A DNA stretch of 64,000 bases from Numidum massiliense (GTDB taxonomy: Bacteria > Bacillota > Bacilli > Thermoactinomycetales > Novibacillaceae), in assembly GCF_001375555.1 (NCBI RefSeq), contig NZ_CTDZ01000009.1, positions 2,225,758 through 2,289,757 of the forward strand, given 5' to 3'. Numbering within the stretch: position 1 is the first letter of the stretch; each line of letters starts with the position of its first letter. The notes under the pieces are model-generated. The model was not told the DNA's origin. It did not search any database and saw only the letters and a program-made list of their open reading frames with translations. Of this stretch, positions 18,229 to 27,047 are shown in pieces. The position numbers were made by a program, and so were the translations under genes.

Positions 18229-19433
18229 GATACGACAAACCTAAGATGTTCTGCCGCCTTTTGTGCACGTACCGTCGCCTCCGTACTCGTATCACCTACC
18301 GCAATGACACAAGCCCCTCGCGAAAACGAATCATAGGCCCCTTGCACTTTGGTCCCTAAATCTTGAAGTACTTCAACGCGCACGACGCCGGCCATCGACG
18401 AAGCGTCTTCTACTCTCTCGACCCGTTCGAGAGTTCCCATTCCCCGCGGTGTGACAAAATAGATGGCGGCGAATCGGTCTAATCGGCTGGGAACCTCATC
18501 AAACACCTGCTCTCCAGCAGTTTGCCGAATCCACAGCTCGTCGAGATCAGTGCCGCTCACCAATTGGATCAAATCGACAATACTGTCGCCTCCTAATCGC
18601 GCATGAGTTTCAACGATACGCGGGCCATCCCCCGTAAGAATAACCTCTGTGTGCGACGGCCCATTTTCCAAGCCTAGAACAGTGAGCGCACGTGTTACGA
18701 AATGCGCAATAAGCGTATGCGTGTCATCTGTAATGGGAGCTGGTAGACAGTGACCTGTTTCGACACTCGTTATAGGATCTTTAAATTTTTGTGTGACACA
18801 AACGACGCGGTGCCTGCCCCTTTCCGAGAATGCTTCGACACTGTATTCCTCACCCTCTAAAAATTTTTCTACGAGCATCCCATAACCCGGCGACCACGTG
18901 TTAAACCAATCGAGCGCAGCTGGAATTTCTCGACTGTTACGTACAATAGAAACTCCCAAACTACCGCGTCCATCTACAGGTTTTATCACGAGCGGATAGC
19001 CGTAATCTTCTCCGAATGCTGCGATTTCGTCGGGACTAGTAACGAGAAGTGAGGGGGTCGGATCTAGCCCATTTTCGCGCAACACCCGTCGCATCTCGTC
19101 CTTTTTCCCTATACGGCGAATAACTTCCGGTACGTGAAACGGAATCTGTAAGGCACGCGAAATAGTGGCTGCATATCCCTGAAACACTTCGTTGAATCCG
19201 CCTATGGCGTCAATAGGATCCGAACGGTGAATCATGTGTGCTGCCGCCACCCATTCCTCGACCGGTGCCGTCGCGGGCAACCCAACGAGACGATCGTAAA
19301 GGTTTAAACGGTTCGGCGTTTGAAGCTTCGACATCGGAATCAGCATGCTTAGCTTCATGCCTAACTGCTTCGCTTTAGCGTGCACTTGTCGTGACCTCCC
19401 GACAAGTAACATATGACAGGACATGGAGAACAC
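18225..19433 (-). CDS. ATP-grasp ligase (amino-acid/peptide ligase type)
   Basis: Up to 402 residues. The ATP-grasp core shows YGYPLVIKPVDGRGSLGVSI, MLVEKFLEGEEYSVEAFS, and the metal-binding segments NGPSHTEVILT and GPRIVETHARLGGDSIVDLI. The layout and motifs match those of the second ATP-grasp protein of this operon and of BacD-type L-amino-acid ligases. It probably makes an amide bond between a carboxylate intermediate and an amino acid. Two starts are possible: GTG 19433, three bases after AAAGGAG, or ATG 19424, twelve bases after it. The stop overlaps the start of the exporter gene. Confidence 0.83.
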   Translation of the reverse strand: MFSMSCHMLLVGRSRQVHAKAKQLGMKLSMLIPMSKLQTPNRLNLYDRLVGLPATAPVEEWVAAAHMIHRSDPIDAIGGFNEVFQGYAATISRALQIPFHVPEVIRRIGKKDEMRRVLRENGLDPTPSLLVTSPDEIAAFGEDYGYPLVIKPVDGRGSLGVSIVRNSREIPAALDWFNTWSPGYGMLVEKFLEGEEYSVEAFSERGRHRVVCVTQKFKDPITSVETGHCLPAPITDDTHTLIAHFVTRALTVLGLENGPSHTEVILTGDGPRIVETHARLGGDSIVDLIQLVSGTDLDELWIRQTAGEQVFDEVPSRLDRFAAIYFVTPRGMGTLERVERVEDASSMAGVVRVEVLQDLGTKVQGAYDSFSRGACVIAVGDTSTEATVRAQKAAEHLRFVVS

Positions 19434-19498
19434 TCACTCCTTTAACGCGTTTTTTCTCGTTTCTACTACATCTATAATTCCTAATTCTCGCAAGGACA

Positions 19499-20998
19499 TT
19501 ATGTGTTAAATAGCGCCCCGACAATCATACACGCTTGTCGGATCGTTAACTCCCGAAATCCTGCGGGCTCTACTGGGGTACTAAAGGTATGGCTTTCTCC
19601 CTCGTTCAAAATACCTTGCCGGGGGTAGAAACGATTAAGAAAGTATCTCGACAGCTTCCCCTCGTTATTTTGCAACCACTGCGCCACCACTCGTTCTACT
19701 TCTTGCATCATAAGATCCGACTGAGGAGAGAAAGGATCCGTCGACCGCTTCACTTCTCTAAACAATACCTCCAAACGTTCACGATCCCCAGCGTGGCAGT
19801 CTGTCGGACACAACGCGAAGATCACGACGGGCATGAGAACAATAAAGATAGGATCGACGGTTGAAAAATTCCTAATTATGGTCTGACAAATCTTTCGATA
19901 GCTCTTTATCGTAGATTTCTCATAAAAGTAGCCTCTCCTTTTGGGCGGATACCCTGCCATTGCCCGTGCTCCCCAGTGAAAATGCGGATTGAACGGTTGA
20001 GTCATTAATGCGCGCTCGATCGAATATCCCGGGTAGTGCGTACAGAAAATCGCCGAGAGGACACCGGTTAATACATTAGACATGATTGGAAGATAGTTCG
20101 GAAACTCCCTGATTCGATCGAAAAACACATTAGGCTCAGTTACGGCAAGATACGGTAGTATCGCGGCATCAACCAATTCCTCGGCATTTGCGTAATACGC
20201 CTTACCCATCCGATAACCGCGTCCCACACGCTGAAGATCCATACGCCGCATCCGCCCATCCAATGTGACCTGATGACTCAACAGATCCTGAAAAGCGCGC
20301 CGCGCGTTATTTTGATGAGCTGCTTCATCGAGTAATACGTGCAAAATTTCTTTGACAAATGCTTCGTTCTCACGTATTATCGACGCTTCCAAACGAAACG
20401 GAAATGTCCCCAACCGTTGCATCCGCCTCCAGTGAAACTCGGTAATCGAGATTAAATGGCCTCCGACTTCGGTCTGAACGAACGGTGTAAACAGCGGCTC
20501 TTCACGGCTACGCCTTACGAAATGGGTGCCATCCCACGTAAAGAGTGGCAATACTGTCCGTTGGCCATTTTCAACACTTGAGCCCGGAAGGTACACCCAA
20601 TCACCATGCTGCATGGCGGCATCTTCCGTTTGGTTAAAGCAGTAGATTAGCGGATACCCGTACCTTCCTGCACAGACAGACTTGTTAAAATCCATCATTC
20701 CCGCTCGTCCCCGCACAATCTCTTCCCAATTTCCCATATGTCCAGTGCGCGGTGGCAACAACTGTGGCGTATTGTGGATTAGGTCTAAAAGCTTCCCGAT
20801 CGTAACGTCTGTCGTTCCTAGATGAATCCATTCGAACGCACGTTTGCGCGTTCTGAATTGTTCTATTAAAGATGCCAGGGAATTCTCACGAAGGTTTTCT
20901 CTAGTAAGGGACAGTTCGGAAAGCAGTTGGACAGGCGTAACTGTACCAGGCTCCACAGCTTTCCTTGAGACTAGGTCTTCCTTTGCTCGGATTACCAT
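19499..20998 (-). CDS. Unrecognised 499-residue protein of the biosynthetic operon
   Basis: I do not recognise a family. The start ATGGTAA overlaps the stop of the aconitase-like gene, so it is translationally coupled and surely part of the pathway. The sequence is soluble-looking for the first 380 residues. A probable helix at 210-230 contains two closely spaced ExxH motifs (EILH 217-220, EAAH 225-228), the kind of motif used by non-haem di-iron enzymes, and a His/Trp-rich stretch (TEFHWRRMQR) precedes it. Residues 381-397 (VDPIFIVLMPVVIFALC) are hydrophobic and could be a membrane segment or buried helix. It could be an oxygenase, but the metal idea rests only on the motifs. Confidence 0.6.
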   Translation of the reverse strand: MVIRAKEDLVSRKAVEPGTVTPVQLLSELSLTRENLRENSLASLIEQFRTRKRAFEWIHLGTTDVTIGKLLDLIHNTPQLLPPRTGHMGNWEEIVRGRAGMMDFNKSVCAGRYGYPLIYCFNQTEDAAMQHGDWVYLPGSSVENGQRTVLPLFTWDGTHFVRRSREEPLFTPFVQTEVGGHLISITEFHWRRMQRLGTFPFRLEASIIRENEAFVKEILHVLLDEAAHQNNARRAFQDLLSHQVTLDGRMRRMDLQRVGRGYRMGKAYYANAEELVDAAILPYLAVTEPNVFFDRIREFPNYLPIMSNVLTGVLSAIFCTHYPGYSIERALMTQPFNPHFHWGARAMAGYPPKRRGYFYEKSTIKSYRKICQTIIRNFSTVDPIFIVLMPVVIFALCPTDCHAGDRERLEVLFREVKRSTDPFSPQSDLMMQEVERVVAQWLQNNEGKLSRYFLNRFYPRQGILNEGESHTFSTPVEPAGFRELTIRQACMIVGALFNT

Positions 20999-23754
20999 AC
21001 TGCAATCCCCTGATCCAAAGTTTCGTCCCGATTTTTCTTTGCGGTCAACAATTTTCGAACAACGAGATGGAGCAACCCGCCATGCTGGTAATATGTCAGT
21101 TCGCTTTCTGTGTCAATGCGCGCACGAACAGCAAAACGAACGATCTCCCCGTGAGTCTTCCGCGCCTCCACAATCACTTCTTCCCCTGGCTTAAGTGTTT
21201 CAACACCATTTATTTCATATATTTCCGTTCCGTCCAACCCGAGTGAGCGCCAACTTTCTCCCGAACGAAACTGCAGAGGGAGAACACCCATACAAATCAA
21301 GTTAGAACGATGAATACGCTCGAAGCTATTGGCTATGACAACGCGAACGCCAAGTAGACGTGGGCCTTTAGCGGCCCAATCTCGCGATGAACCCGCGCCG
21401 TACTCTTTACCCGCAAGAATAATTAGTGGGATATCGTCAGTAGCATATTGCATAGCAGCTTCGTATATGGTCATCATCCGGCCGGAAGGATGATGAATCG
21501 TCATTCCTCCCTCGACTCCCGGTAACAGCATGTTTTTCAAACGTATATTAGCCAGTGTACCTCGCATCATCACCTCGTGATTTCCCCGTCTGGCTCCATA
21601 CGTATTAAATGCAGTCGGTTTTACTCCGTACGCCGCCAGATAGTGACCAGCAGGACTAGTGGGGTCAATTGTTCCCCCTGGGGAAAGGTGATCAGTCGTT
21701 ATACTATCGCCTAATAAAGCGAGTACGCGTCCCCCTGAAATTGACTTCGGCGACGAAGCCGAATGAGTCATCGAGTCAAAATAGGGAGGCCTCTTAATAT
21801 ACGTGCAGTCTTTCTCCCAACTGAACAAATCGCTCTCCGGCGCGGAAATAGTCTCCCACTGCTCGGTCGCCCGAGAATCTTGTCGGTAGCGGTCGCGAAA
21901 CATACGTGGAGAAATGGATTTGTTCATCACAGAGGAAACCTCTTCGTCCGAAGGCCAGATATCGGAAAGGTATACCGGAACACCGTGCGTATCAGTGCCT
22001 AGCGGTTCGCGCGTGAGGTCGATCTTGACTGTACCCGCGATGGCGTATGCAATGACTAACGGCGGAGAGGCTAAATAATTCGCCCTAACTAGAGGGTGAA
22101 TCCGCCCTTCGAAATTGCGGTTACCACTAAGGATAGACGTCGCCACCAGATTATTCTCTTTTATTGCGGTAGCCAGTCGTGGATCCAGCGGCCCACTACT
22201 ACCGGAACAGGTCATACACCCGTAACCCGTCACATGGAATCCAAGTGTTTCCAGTGGCGAAATCAACCCTGCAGCCTTCAAATAATCGGTAACAACTTGT
22301 GATCCCGGAGAAAGACTAGTCTTTACATACGGCGGGACAGTCAGTCCCCGAGTCACAGCGCGACGCGCCAGCAGACCTGCCGCAATCATAACAGACGGGT
22401 TCGATGTATTCGTGCACGAAGTAATAGATGCAATTAAGATGGAGCCGTGGGTAAGAGTCACCGTACGGTCATCGAACGCCACATTCACCTTAATCGCACC
22501 GTCTCTATTCTCAGATGCTATTAAAGGTGCATAAGTTGTCGTAAGTGTGCGAGAAAATGACGTTTTCAGCTCTTGAACCGATACGCGTTGTTGAGGCTTG
22601 GCGGGACCGGAAACGCTCGGTACAACCTTAGTTAAATCGAACGTCACGAGCTTGTTGAAAATAGGGAGCGGTTCTTCGTTATGACAAAACAAGCCTTGAA
22701 ACTTGTAGTAGCGGTCCACGAGCTGAACTAGCGACTCAGGGCGTCCAGTGGCGCGCAAGTAGCGCAACGTCTCTTCGTCTACTGGAAAATAAGCCGAAGT
22801 AGCTCCATATTCCGGAGCCATATTGGCAATTGTCGCTCGCTCAGCAAGACTTAATGCGCGTACTCCTTCGCCGCAGAACTCCACAAACTGATCGACAACG
22901 CCTTCCTGGCGGAGTCGTTCCGCTACGGACAACACCAGATCAGTAGTCGTAACCCCCGGCCTCAAGCGGCCAACTAGCTTTACACCGACCACAGGGGGAC
23001 GCAGGAGCATGAACGGATGGCCCAGCATGGCGGCCTCTGCTTCAATACCGCCAACTCCCCACCCTAATACACCGAGACCGTTAATCATCGTTGTATGACT
23101 ATCTGTGCCACAGACGCTGTCAGGAAATGCGGTCAATATACCGTCACGCTCTTGTACCCGTACGACCGTAGCGAGGTTCTCTAAATTTACCTGATGGACA
23201 ATTCCTGTGCCAGGAGGAAAAACTCTCAGGCCTTGAAACGCTCGTTCCCCCCAACGCAATAACTTAAAGCGTTCTCGATTCTGTACAAATTCTTGCTCTG
23301 TGTTATACTGCAATGCTTTTGTACACGCGGCTACGTCCACCTGAATTGAATGGTCGACAACCACATCAGTTGGTAACACAGGGCTGACTAGTGCTGGGTC
23401 GCCCCCAAGCTTCTTCACCGCTTCACGCATTGCCGCTAAATCTACAATGACCGGAACGCCAGTATAGTCTTGTAAGAGCACACGGGCGGGCAAGTACGGC
23501 ATAACGACTTGTTCTTCCCCTCCGGCAAGTGCACGAAGCGTCGCATCTGCCGTATCCACACTTGCAAATCTAGCCGTAACAGAACGCAAAAACGCCTCCA
23601 TTAGCAGTCTGATCGAATAAGGCACTCGCGAGAGTTGCAGACCGAGTCGATTCTCTAAACGTTTGAGAGACCAAATGTTATACTGCTTTCCCGCAAATTC
23701 CATTGGAACACATACCCCGAGTGGATCTTTTACAATGTTTTTCAACGGTCTCAC
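20992..23754 (-). CDS. Aconitase-family hydro-lyase (AcnA-like) in the biosynthetic operon
   Basis: 920 residues, the size and domain order of AcnA/IRP-type aconitases including the swivelling C-terminal domain. DSHTTMINGLGVLGWGVGG, the cluster Cys residues in SCTNTSNPS and GCMTCSGSSGPL, and the catalytic Ser region KEYGAGSSRDWAAKG are present. Near the active site it departs from ordinary aconitases (usual TTCIGNSG and SNLVGMGVLP read here as MTCSGSSG and SNLICMGVLP), which suggests an altered substrate. It should move a hydroxyl group within a citrate-like tricarboxylate by dehydration and rehydration, with a [4Fe-4S] cluster. GTGA overlap with the adenylation gene indicates coupling. It may isomerise the product of the carrier-citrate-synthase fusion, as phosphinomethylmalate isomerase does in phosphinothricin biosynthesis. 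Confidence 0.87.
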   Translation of the reverse strand: MRPLKNIVKDPLGVCVPMEFAGKQYNIWSLKRLENRLGLQLSRVPYSIRLLMEAFLRSVTARFASVDTADATLRALAGGEEQVVMPYLPARVLLQDYTGVPVIVDLAAMREAVKKLGGDPALVSPVLPTDVVVDHSIQVDVAACTKALQYNTEQEFVQNRERFKLLRWGERAFQGLRVFPPGTGIVHQVNLENLATVVRVQERDGILTAFPDSVCGTDSHTTMINGLGVLGWGVGGIEAEAAMLGHPFMLLRPPVVGVKLVGRLRPGVTTTDLVLSVAERLRQEGVVDQFVEFCGEGVRALSLAERATIANMAPEYGATSAYFPVDEETLRYLRATGRPESLVQLVDRYYKFQGLFCHNEEPLPIFNKLVTFDLTKVVPSVSGPAKPQQRVSVQELKTSFSRTLTTTYAPLIASENRDGAIKVNVAFDDRTVTLTHGSILIASITSCTNTSNPSVMIAAGLLARRAVTRGLTVPPYVKTSLSPGSQVVTDYLKAAGLISPLETLGFHVTGYGCMTCSGSSGPLDPRLATAIKENNLVATSILSGNRNFEGRIHPLVRANYLASPPLVIAYAIAGTVKIDLTREPLGTDTHGVPVYLSDIWPSDEEVSSVMNKSISPRMFRDRYRQDSRATEQWETISAPESDLFSWEKDCTYIKRPPYFDSMTHSASSPKSISGGRVLALLGDSITTDHLSPGGTIDPTSPAGHYLAAYGVKPTAFNTYGARRGNHEVMMRGTLANIRLKNMLLPGVEGGMTIHHPSGRMMTIYEAAMQYATDDIPLIILAGKEYGAGSSRDWAAKGPRLLGVRVVIANSFERIHRSNLICMGVLPLQFRSGESWRSLGLDGTEIYEINGVETLKPGEEVIVEARKTHGEIVRFAVRARIDTESELTYYQHGGLLHLVVRKLLTAKKNRDETLDQGIAVW

Positions 23755-25391
23755 CCCTGAATCTCACCTGCTTCAAGGCGACGTAGTAGTTCTTTACGGT
23801 CCACTTTTCCGTTAGCATTCAACGGCATATCTTCAACAATATAGATACTCCGCGGTACCATATAGTTCGGCACCTTTTCCCGTGCTGCTTCAATAAGTGT
23901 TGTAGCGTTCACTTCGGGGCTAGCAATGACAAAAGCAACGATTCCTTTCGCTGTTCCATTTTCAACCGGCCAACTTAAAGCCACCGCCGAAAACACTCCG
24001 TGTTGTTGCGATAGCACACCTTCAATTTCACTCAACTCTATCCGATAACCTTGTATCTGTACTTGATGATCGATCCGCCCCATATACGCAAGATTACCGC
24101 TAGATAGATAGCGAACGCGATCGCCCGTTCGATAATACTCTTTTACCTCCCCGGACGCCTGTTTAATCCGGACGGTACGCTGTTTGGTTTGTTCCGGGTT
24201 GCGCCAGTAACCGGGGAAGGTCTGTGGTCCAGCCACACATAATTCCCCTTCGGAACCACGAGGCACAGGTTCAAGATTTTCATCGAGTAAGCACGCATCG
24301 AGTCCGGGATAAAGTTGACCGATAGGAACGATATCGTTGACACACTCTTTTGGGGACTCTATTGGATGCCAGCGGTACGCTGTGCAGGCAATCGTCAGCT
24401 CGGTAGGGCCGTAAAGGTTTTCAATGACTGAATGTGGTGCCGCTACTTGCCAGGCTTCCGCAGTCGCTCTCGGGAGTGCCTCTCCACAGAAAAGGCTCAA
24501 ACGCAAACTCGAAAGACTATTCGGTTTTAAGAGGTTTTGCTTACGGAGCAATGCGGCAACAGACGGTACGGAAAACCACACAGTAATACCTTTGTCTCGT
24601 ACGTAGCGAAACGGTGACAACAGTTCAATCGGTTGTATCACGCAAACGGCAGCCCCTCCTCCCCAGGCCATGAAAAGGTCAAACACGGAGAGATCGAACG
24701 TCTGGTCAAACGTTTGTGTCAAACGATCTTCAGGTGTGATCTGGTAACGCTGCTGATTGATCGAGATAAAGTGACTGACATTGGAATGGGTGATTGGCAC
24801 ACCTTTTGGCACGCCTGTACTACCCGAAGTGAATAACAGATAAGCCATTGCCTCTGAAGAAATAACGGGTAGCCCCTCGACGGGGACAGCATACTCTACA
24901 TCTAGTCGATCCCGAATTTCAACTGCAACGTGGGGAAAATCCTCTTTGTGCGAATCTGGCAAGAGGATGCAATAAGGAAGCCGTCGCAAATCTTTGACGA
25001 TCTCGTAAAACTGTGGCAGAGAAGCTTTATCTACAATTAACGCGTCGAGCTCTGCCTGCTCGATCATCGCACGCGTCCGCTGTGTAGGAAAAGTGCGATT
25101 TAGCGGAACGAATGCAGCACCGGAAAACAAGCTTGCCAATACCCCTATGTAAGACACCTCACTTCGATAAGCAAATATACCGATCCTTCTAGGTGCAGCA
25201 TGCATACTATTGCGAATGACGAACGCCCAACGTCGAGCGATGTCATCGATTTCGGCGTATGTCCATTCACGGTTAGCGATCGTTAATGCCAAGGCATCGG
25301 GGTAACGTTCAACGCTAGAAAGAAAACCAGCATGAAGTAAGGTACTTGAAGTACGTATTGCTAAAGGACGACTGGATCGAATATGTGCCAT
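23751..25391 (-). CDS. Stand-alone NRPS-type adenylation enzyme
   Basis: 546 residues. All adenylation core motifs are readable: A3 LLFTSGSTGVPKGVPITHSN, A4 FDLSVFDLFM, A5 NLYGPTELTIACT, A7 YRTGDRVRYL, A8 GRIDHQVQIQGYRIEL and A10 PLNANGKVDR. No condensation, carrier or thioesterase domain is attached. The Asp of the FDLS motif is retained, so the substrate should be an alpha-amino acid. My by-eye pocket reading is D-L-F-S-L-C-L-I-A-K, which suggests a small side chain but is tentative. The ATG has AAGGAGGGG upstream. It probably loads the carrier domain of the neighbouring citrate-synthase fusion, the only carrier protein in the operon. Confidence 0.9.
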   Translation of the reverse strand: MAHIRSSRPLAIRTSSTLLHAGFLSSVERYPDALALTIANREWTYAEIDDIARRWAFVIRNSMHAAPRRIGIFAYRSEVSYIGVLASLFSGAAFVPLNRTFPTQRTRAMIEQAELDALIVDKASLPQFYEIVKDLRRLPYCILLPDSHKEDFPHVAVEIRDRLDVEYAVPVEGLPVISSEAMAYLLFTSGSTGVPKGVPITHSNVSHFISINQQRYQITPEDRLTQTFDQTFDLSVFDLFMAWGGGAAVCVIQPIELLSPFRYVRDKGITVWFSVPSVAALLRKQNLLKPNSLSSLRLSLFCGEALPRATAEAWQVAAPHSVIENLYGPTELTIACTAYRWHPIESPKECVNDIVPIGQLYPGLDACLLDENLEPVPRGSEGELCVAGPQTFPGYWRNPEQTKQRTVRIKQASGEVKEYYRTGDRVRYLSSGNLAYMGRIDHQVQIQGYRIELSEIEGVLSQQHGVFSAVALSWPVENGTAKGIVAFVIASPEVNATTLIEAAREKVPNYMVPRSIYIVEDMPLNANGKVDRKELLRRLEAGEIQG

Positions 25392-25472
25392 AACAGCCCC
25401 TCCTTAATTGAAAACACCCATAAGAAAAATATTTAAGCGCTGTCAATGATAGTGAAACACGTCACCCAACCG

Positions 25473-27038
25473 TTAGCTGGACTTGCGGCCTCTAGTGTCC
25501 CGTTGATCAATCGGCAGATAAGGGGAATCTGTCTCCCCTACATACTGAAGAAGCGGTCTAATGAGAATGTTATTCTCGAACTGTTCTTTTACCTGAGAGA
25601 TCCAGCCAGGCATCCGACCAATCGCGAATGCTGCGACAAAAAGATCTTGTGGAATCCCAAGTAGATGGTAGATAATACTTGCATAAAAATCGACATTGAC
25701 GTCGACACCTTTTTTTACGTACGATCGCATCGCATTAACTACCGCTTCTAATATGTCGTACCACTTCTTTTCTCCCAACTGTACACTTAACTCGTAAGCC
25801 GCCTGCCGCAAATGCCGAGCCCGTGGATCCTCCGTCTGATATACCCGGTGACCAAAGCCCATGATCGGCTCGTTCTTAGATTGAAGACGTGCGACATACT
25901 CAGCGGCACGATCTGGTTCGCCAATTTCCTGAACCATGGTGAGAACATTCTCGATGGCTCCCCCGTGAAGCGAACCGGCAAAAGCAGCAATAGCAGCTGT
26001 TAGCGTGGCGTACAGATCGGAGCGTGTACCCGCTACGACCCGAGCAGCGAATGCCGAAGCATTCGATCCGTGATCAGCATGTAGGATAAGGATTTTGTCT
26101 ATGGTTTGGACCGCTCGCTCGTTAGGAATCTCACCGTGAATCATATACAAGAAGTTGGCTGCATGGGAAAGTGTAGGGCTAGGTAGTAGAGGCTGTTTAC
26201 CACGGCGAATGGCTTGGTGAGCAGCCACCAATGTCGGTATTTGGGCAATGAGGCGAATAGCCTTTTGCTGTAGCGATTTGGCCGAGTTATCACCCCGATG
26301 GACATCAAAGGTTGCTAAGGCAGAAACTGCCGTTCGAAGGACTTCCATTGGATGAGCATGTTGCACCATACGGATAACTTCAAGGATTGGGGCCGGTACC
26401 GACCGGGCTGCCTTTAATTCGCTATCGAAGCCGTTAAGCTCCTCGCGATTAGGTAACGCGCCATAAAGAAGAAGGTATGCTGTTTCTTCAAAAGTTGAAT
26501 GGGCTACTAAGTCGTGGATGGAGTACCCTCTGTAAAGGAGTTTACCCTGCCGATCGACTAATGTCGTACGCGTTCGATCAAAAATGACTCCAGCAAGCCC
26601 ACGACAAATAGTCGTTGCATCATGGGTTCCCGTGAATACCTCTTTCACTGCAATACGATTCCCCGTCGACTCAAGCTGAGGGGAGGACTCCGCCTCGCTA
26701 TTCATTGATGCAACGTTCGCTATCCCCACATATTCACGCCCTTCATTGCCCCGATCATAACTTTCTTCCCGATGAGAGACATGTTGTTGCACAAAGGCGC
26801 GAATAGCTGCTACACTATTAAGTTCAACGATTGTGTCAGCGTCTAGTGGAACACCGTATTCCTTCTCGAGGGCTATCATAAGATTGACATGCGCCAAGGA
26901 ATCCCATGCCATAATTGATCGATACGCCAAGTCATCGGTAATTTGATCCTCCGGAACTTGGAGTACGTGTGCAATTAACGTCTCAACCCCCCTTATTTTT
27001 CTACTTTGCCCCTCTTTACAAATTTCCCCTCTTTTCAT
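25473..27038 (-). CDS. Carrier protein-citrate synthase fusion
   Basis: 521 residues. Residues about 15-90 form a phosphopantetheine carrier domain: LIAHVLQVPEDQI, then AWDSLAHVNLM with the modifiable Ser47 in the D-S-L motif, then EKEYGVPLD. A 40-residue linker leads to a complete citrate synthase (residues about 133-515). The catalytic residues are present: His358 in GSLHGGA, His397 in GFGHRVY and Asp450 in NVDFYA. Canonical GPLHGGANE reads here GSLHGGAIE. The obvious reading is that an acyl or aminoacyl group tethered to the carrier replaces acetyl-CoA as the nucleophile in an aldol-type condensation with a 2-oxo acid. I know of no described enzyme with this architecture. It is the first large gene of the operon. 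The ATG at 27038 has a GGGAG 12 bases upstream, overlapping the end of a small upstream frame. Confidence 0.88.
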   Translation of the reverse strand: MKRGEICKEGQSRKIRGVETLIAHVLQVPEDQITDDLAYRSIMAWDSLAHVNLMIALEKEYGVPLDADTIVELNSVAAIRAFVQQHVSHREESYDRGNEGREYVGIANVASMNSEAESSPQLESTGNRIAVKEVFTGTHDATTICRGLAGVIFDRTRTTLVDRQGKLLYRGYSIHDLVAHSTFEETAYLLLYGALPNREELNGFDSELKAARSVPAPILEVIRMVQHAHPMEVLRTAVSALATFDVHRGDNSAKSLQQKAIRLIAQIPTLVAAHQAIRRGKQPLLPSPTLSHAANFLYMIHGEIPNERAVQTIDKILILHADHGSNASAFAARVVAGTRSDLYATLTAAIAAFAGSLHGGAIENVLTMVQEIGEPDRAAEYVARLQSKNEPIMGFGHRVYQTEDPRARHLRQAAYELSVQLGEKKWYDILEAVVNAMRSYVKKGVDVNVDFYASIIYHLLGIPQDLFVAAFAIGRMPGWISQVKEQFENNILIRPLLQYVGETDSPYLPIDQRDTRGRKSS

Positions 27039-27047
27039 ATAACCACG

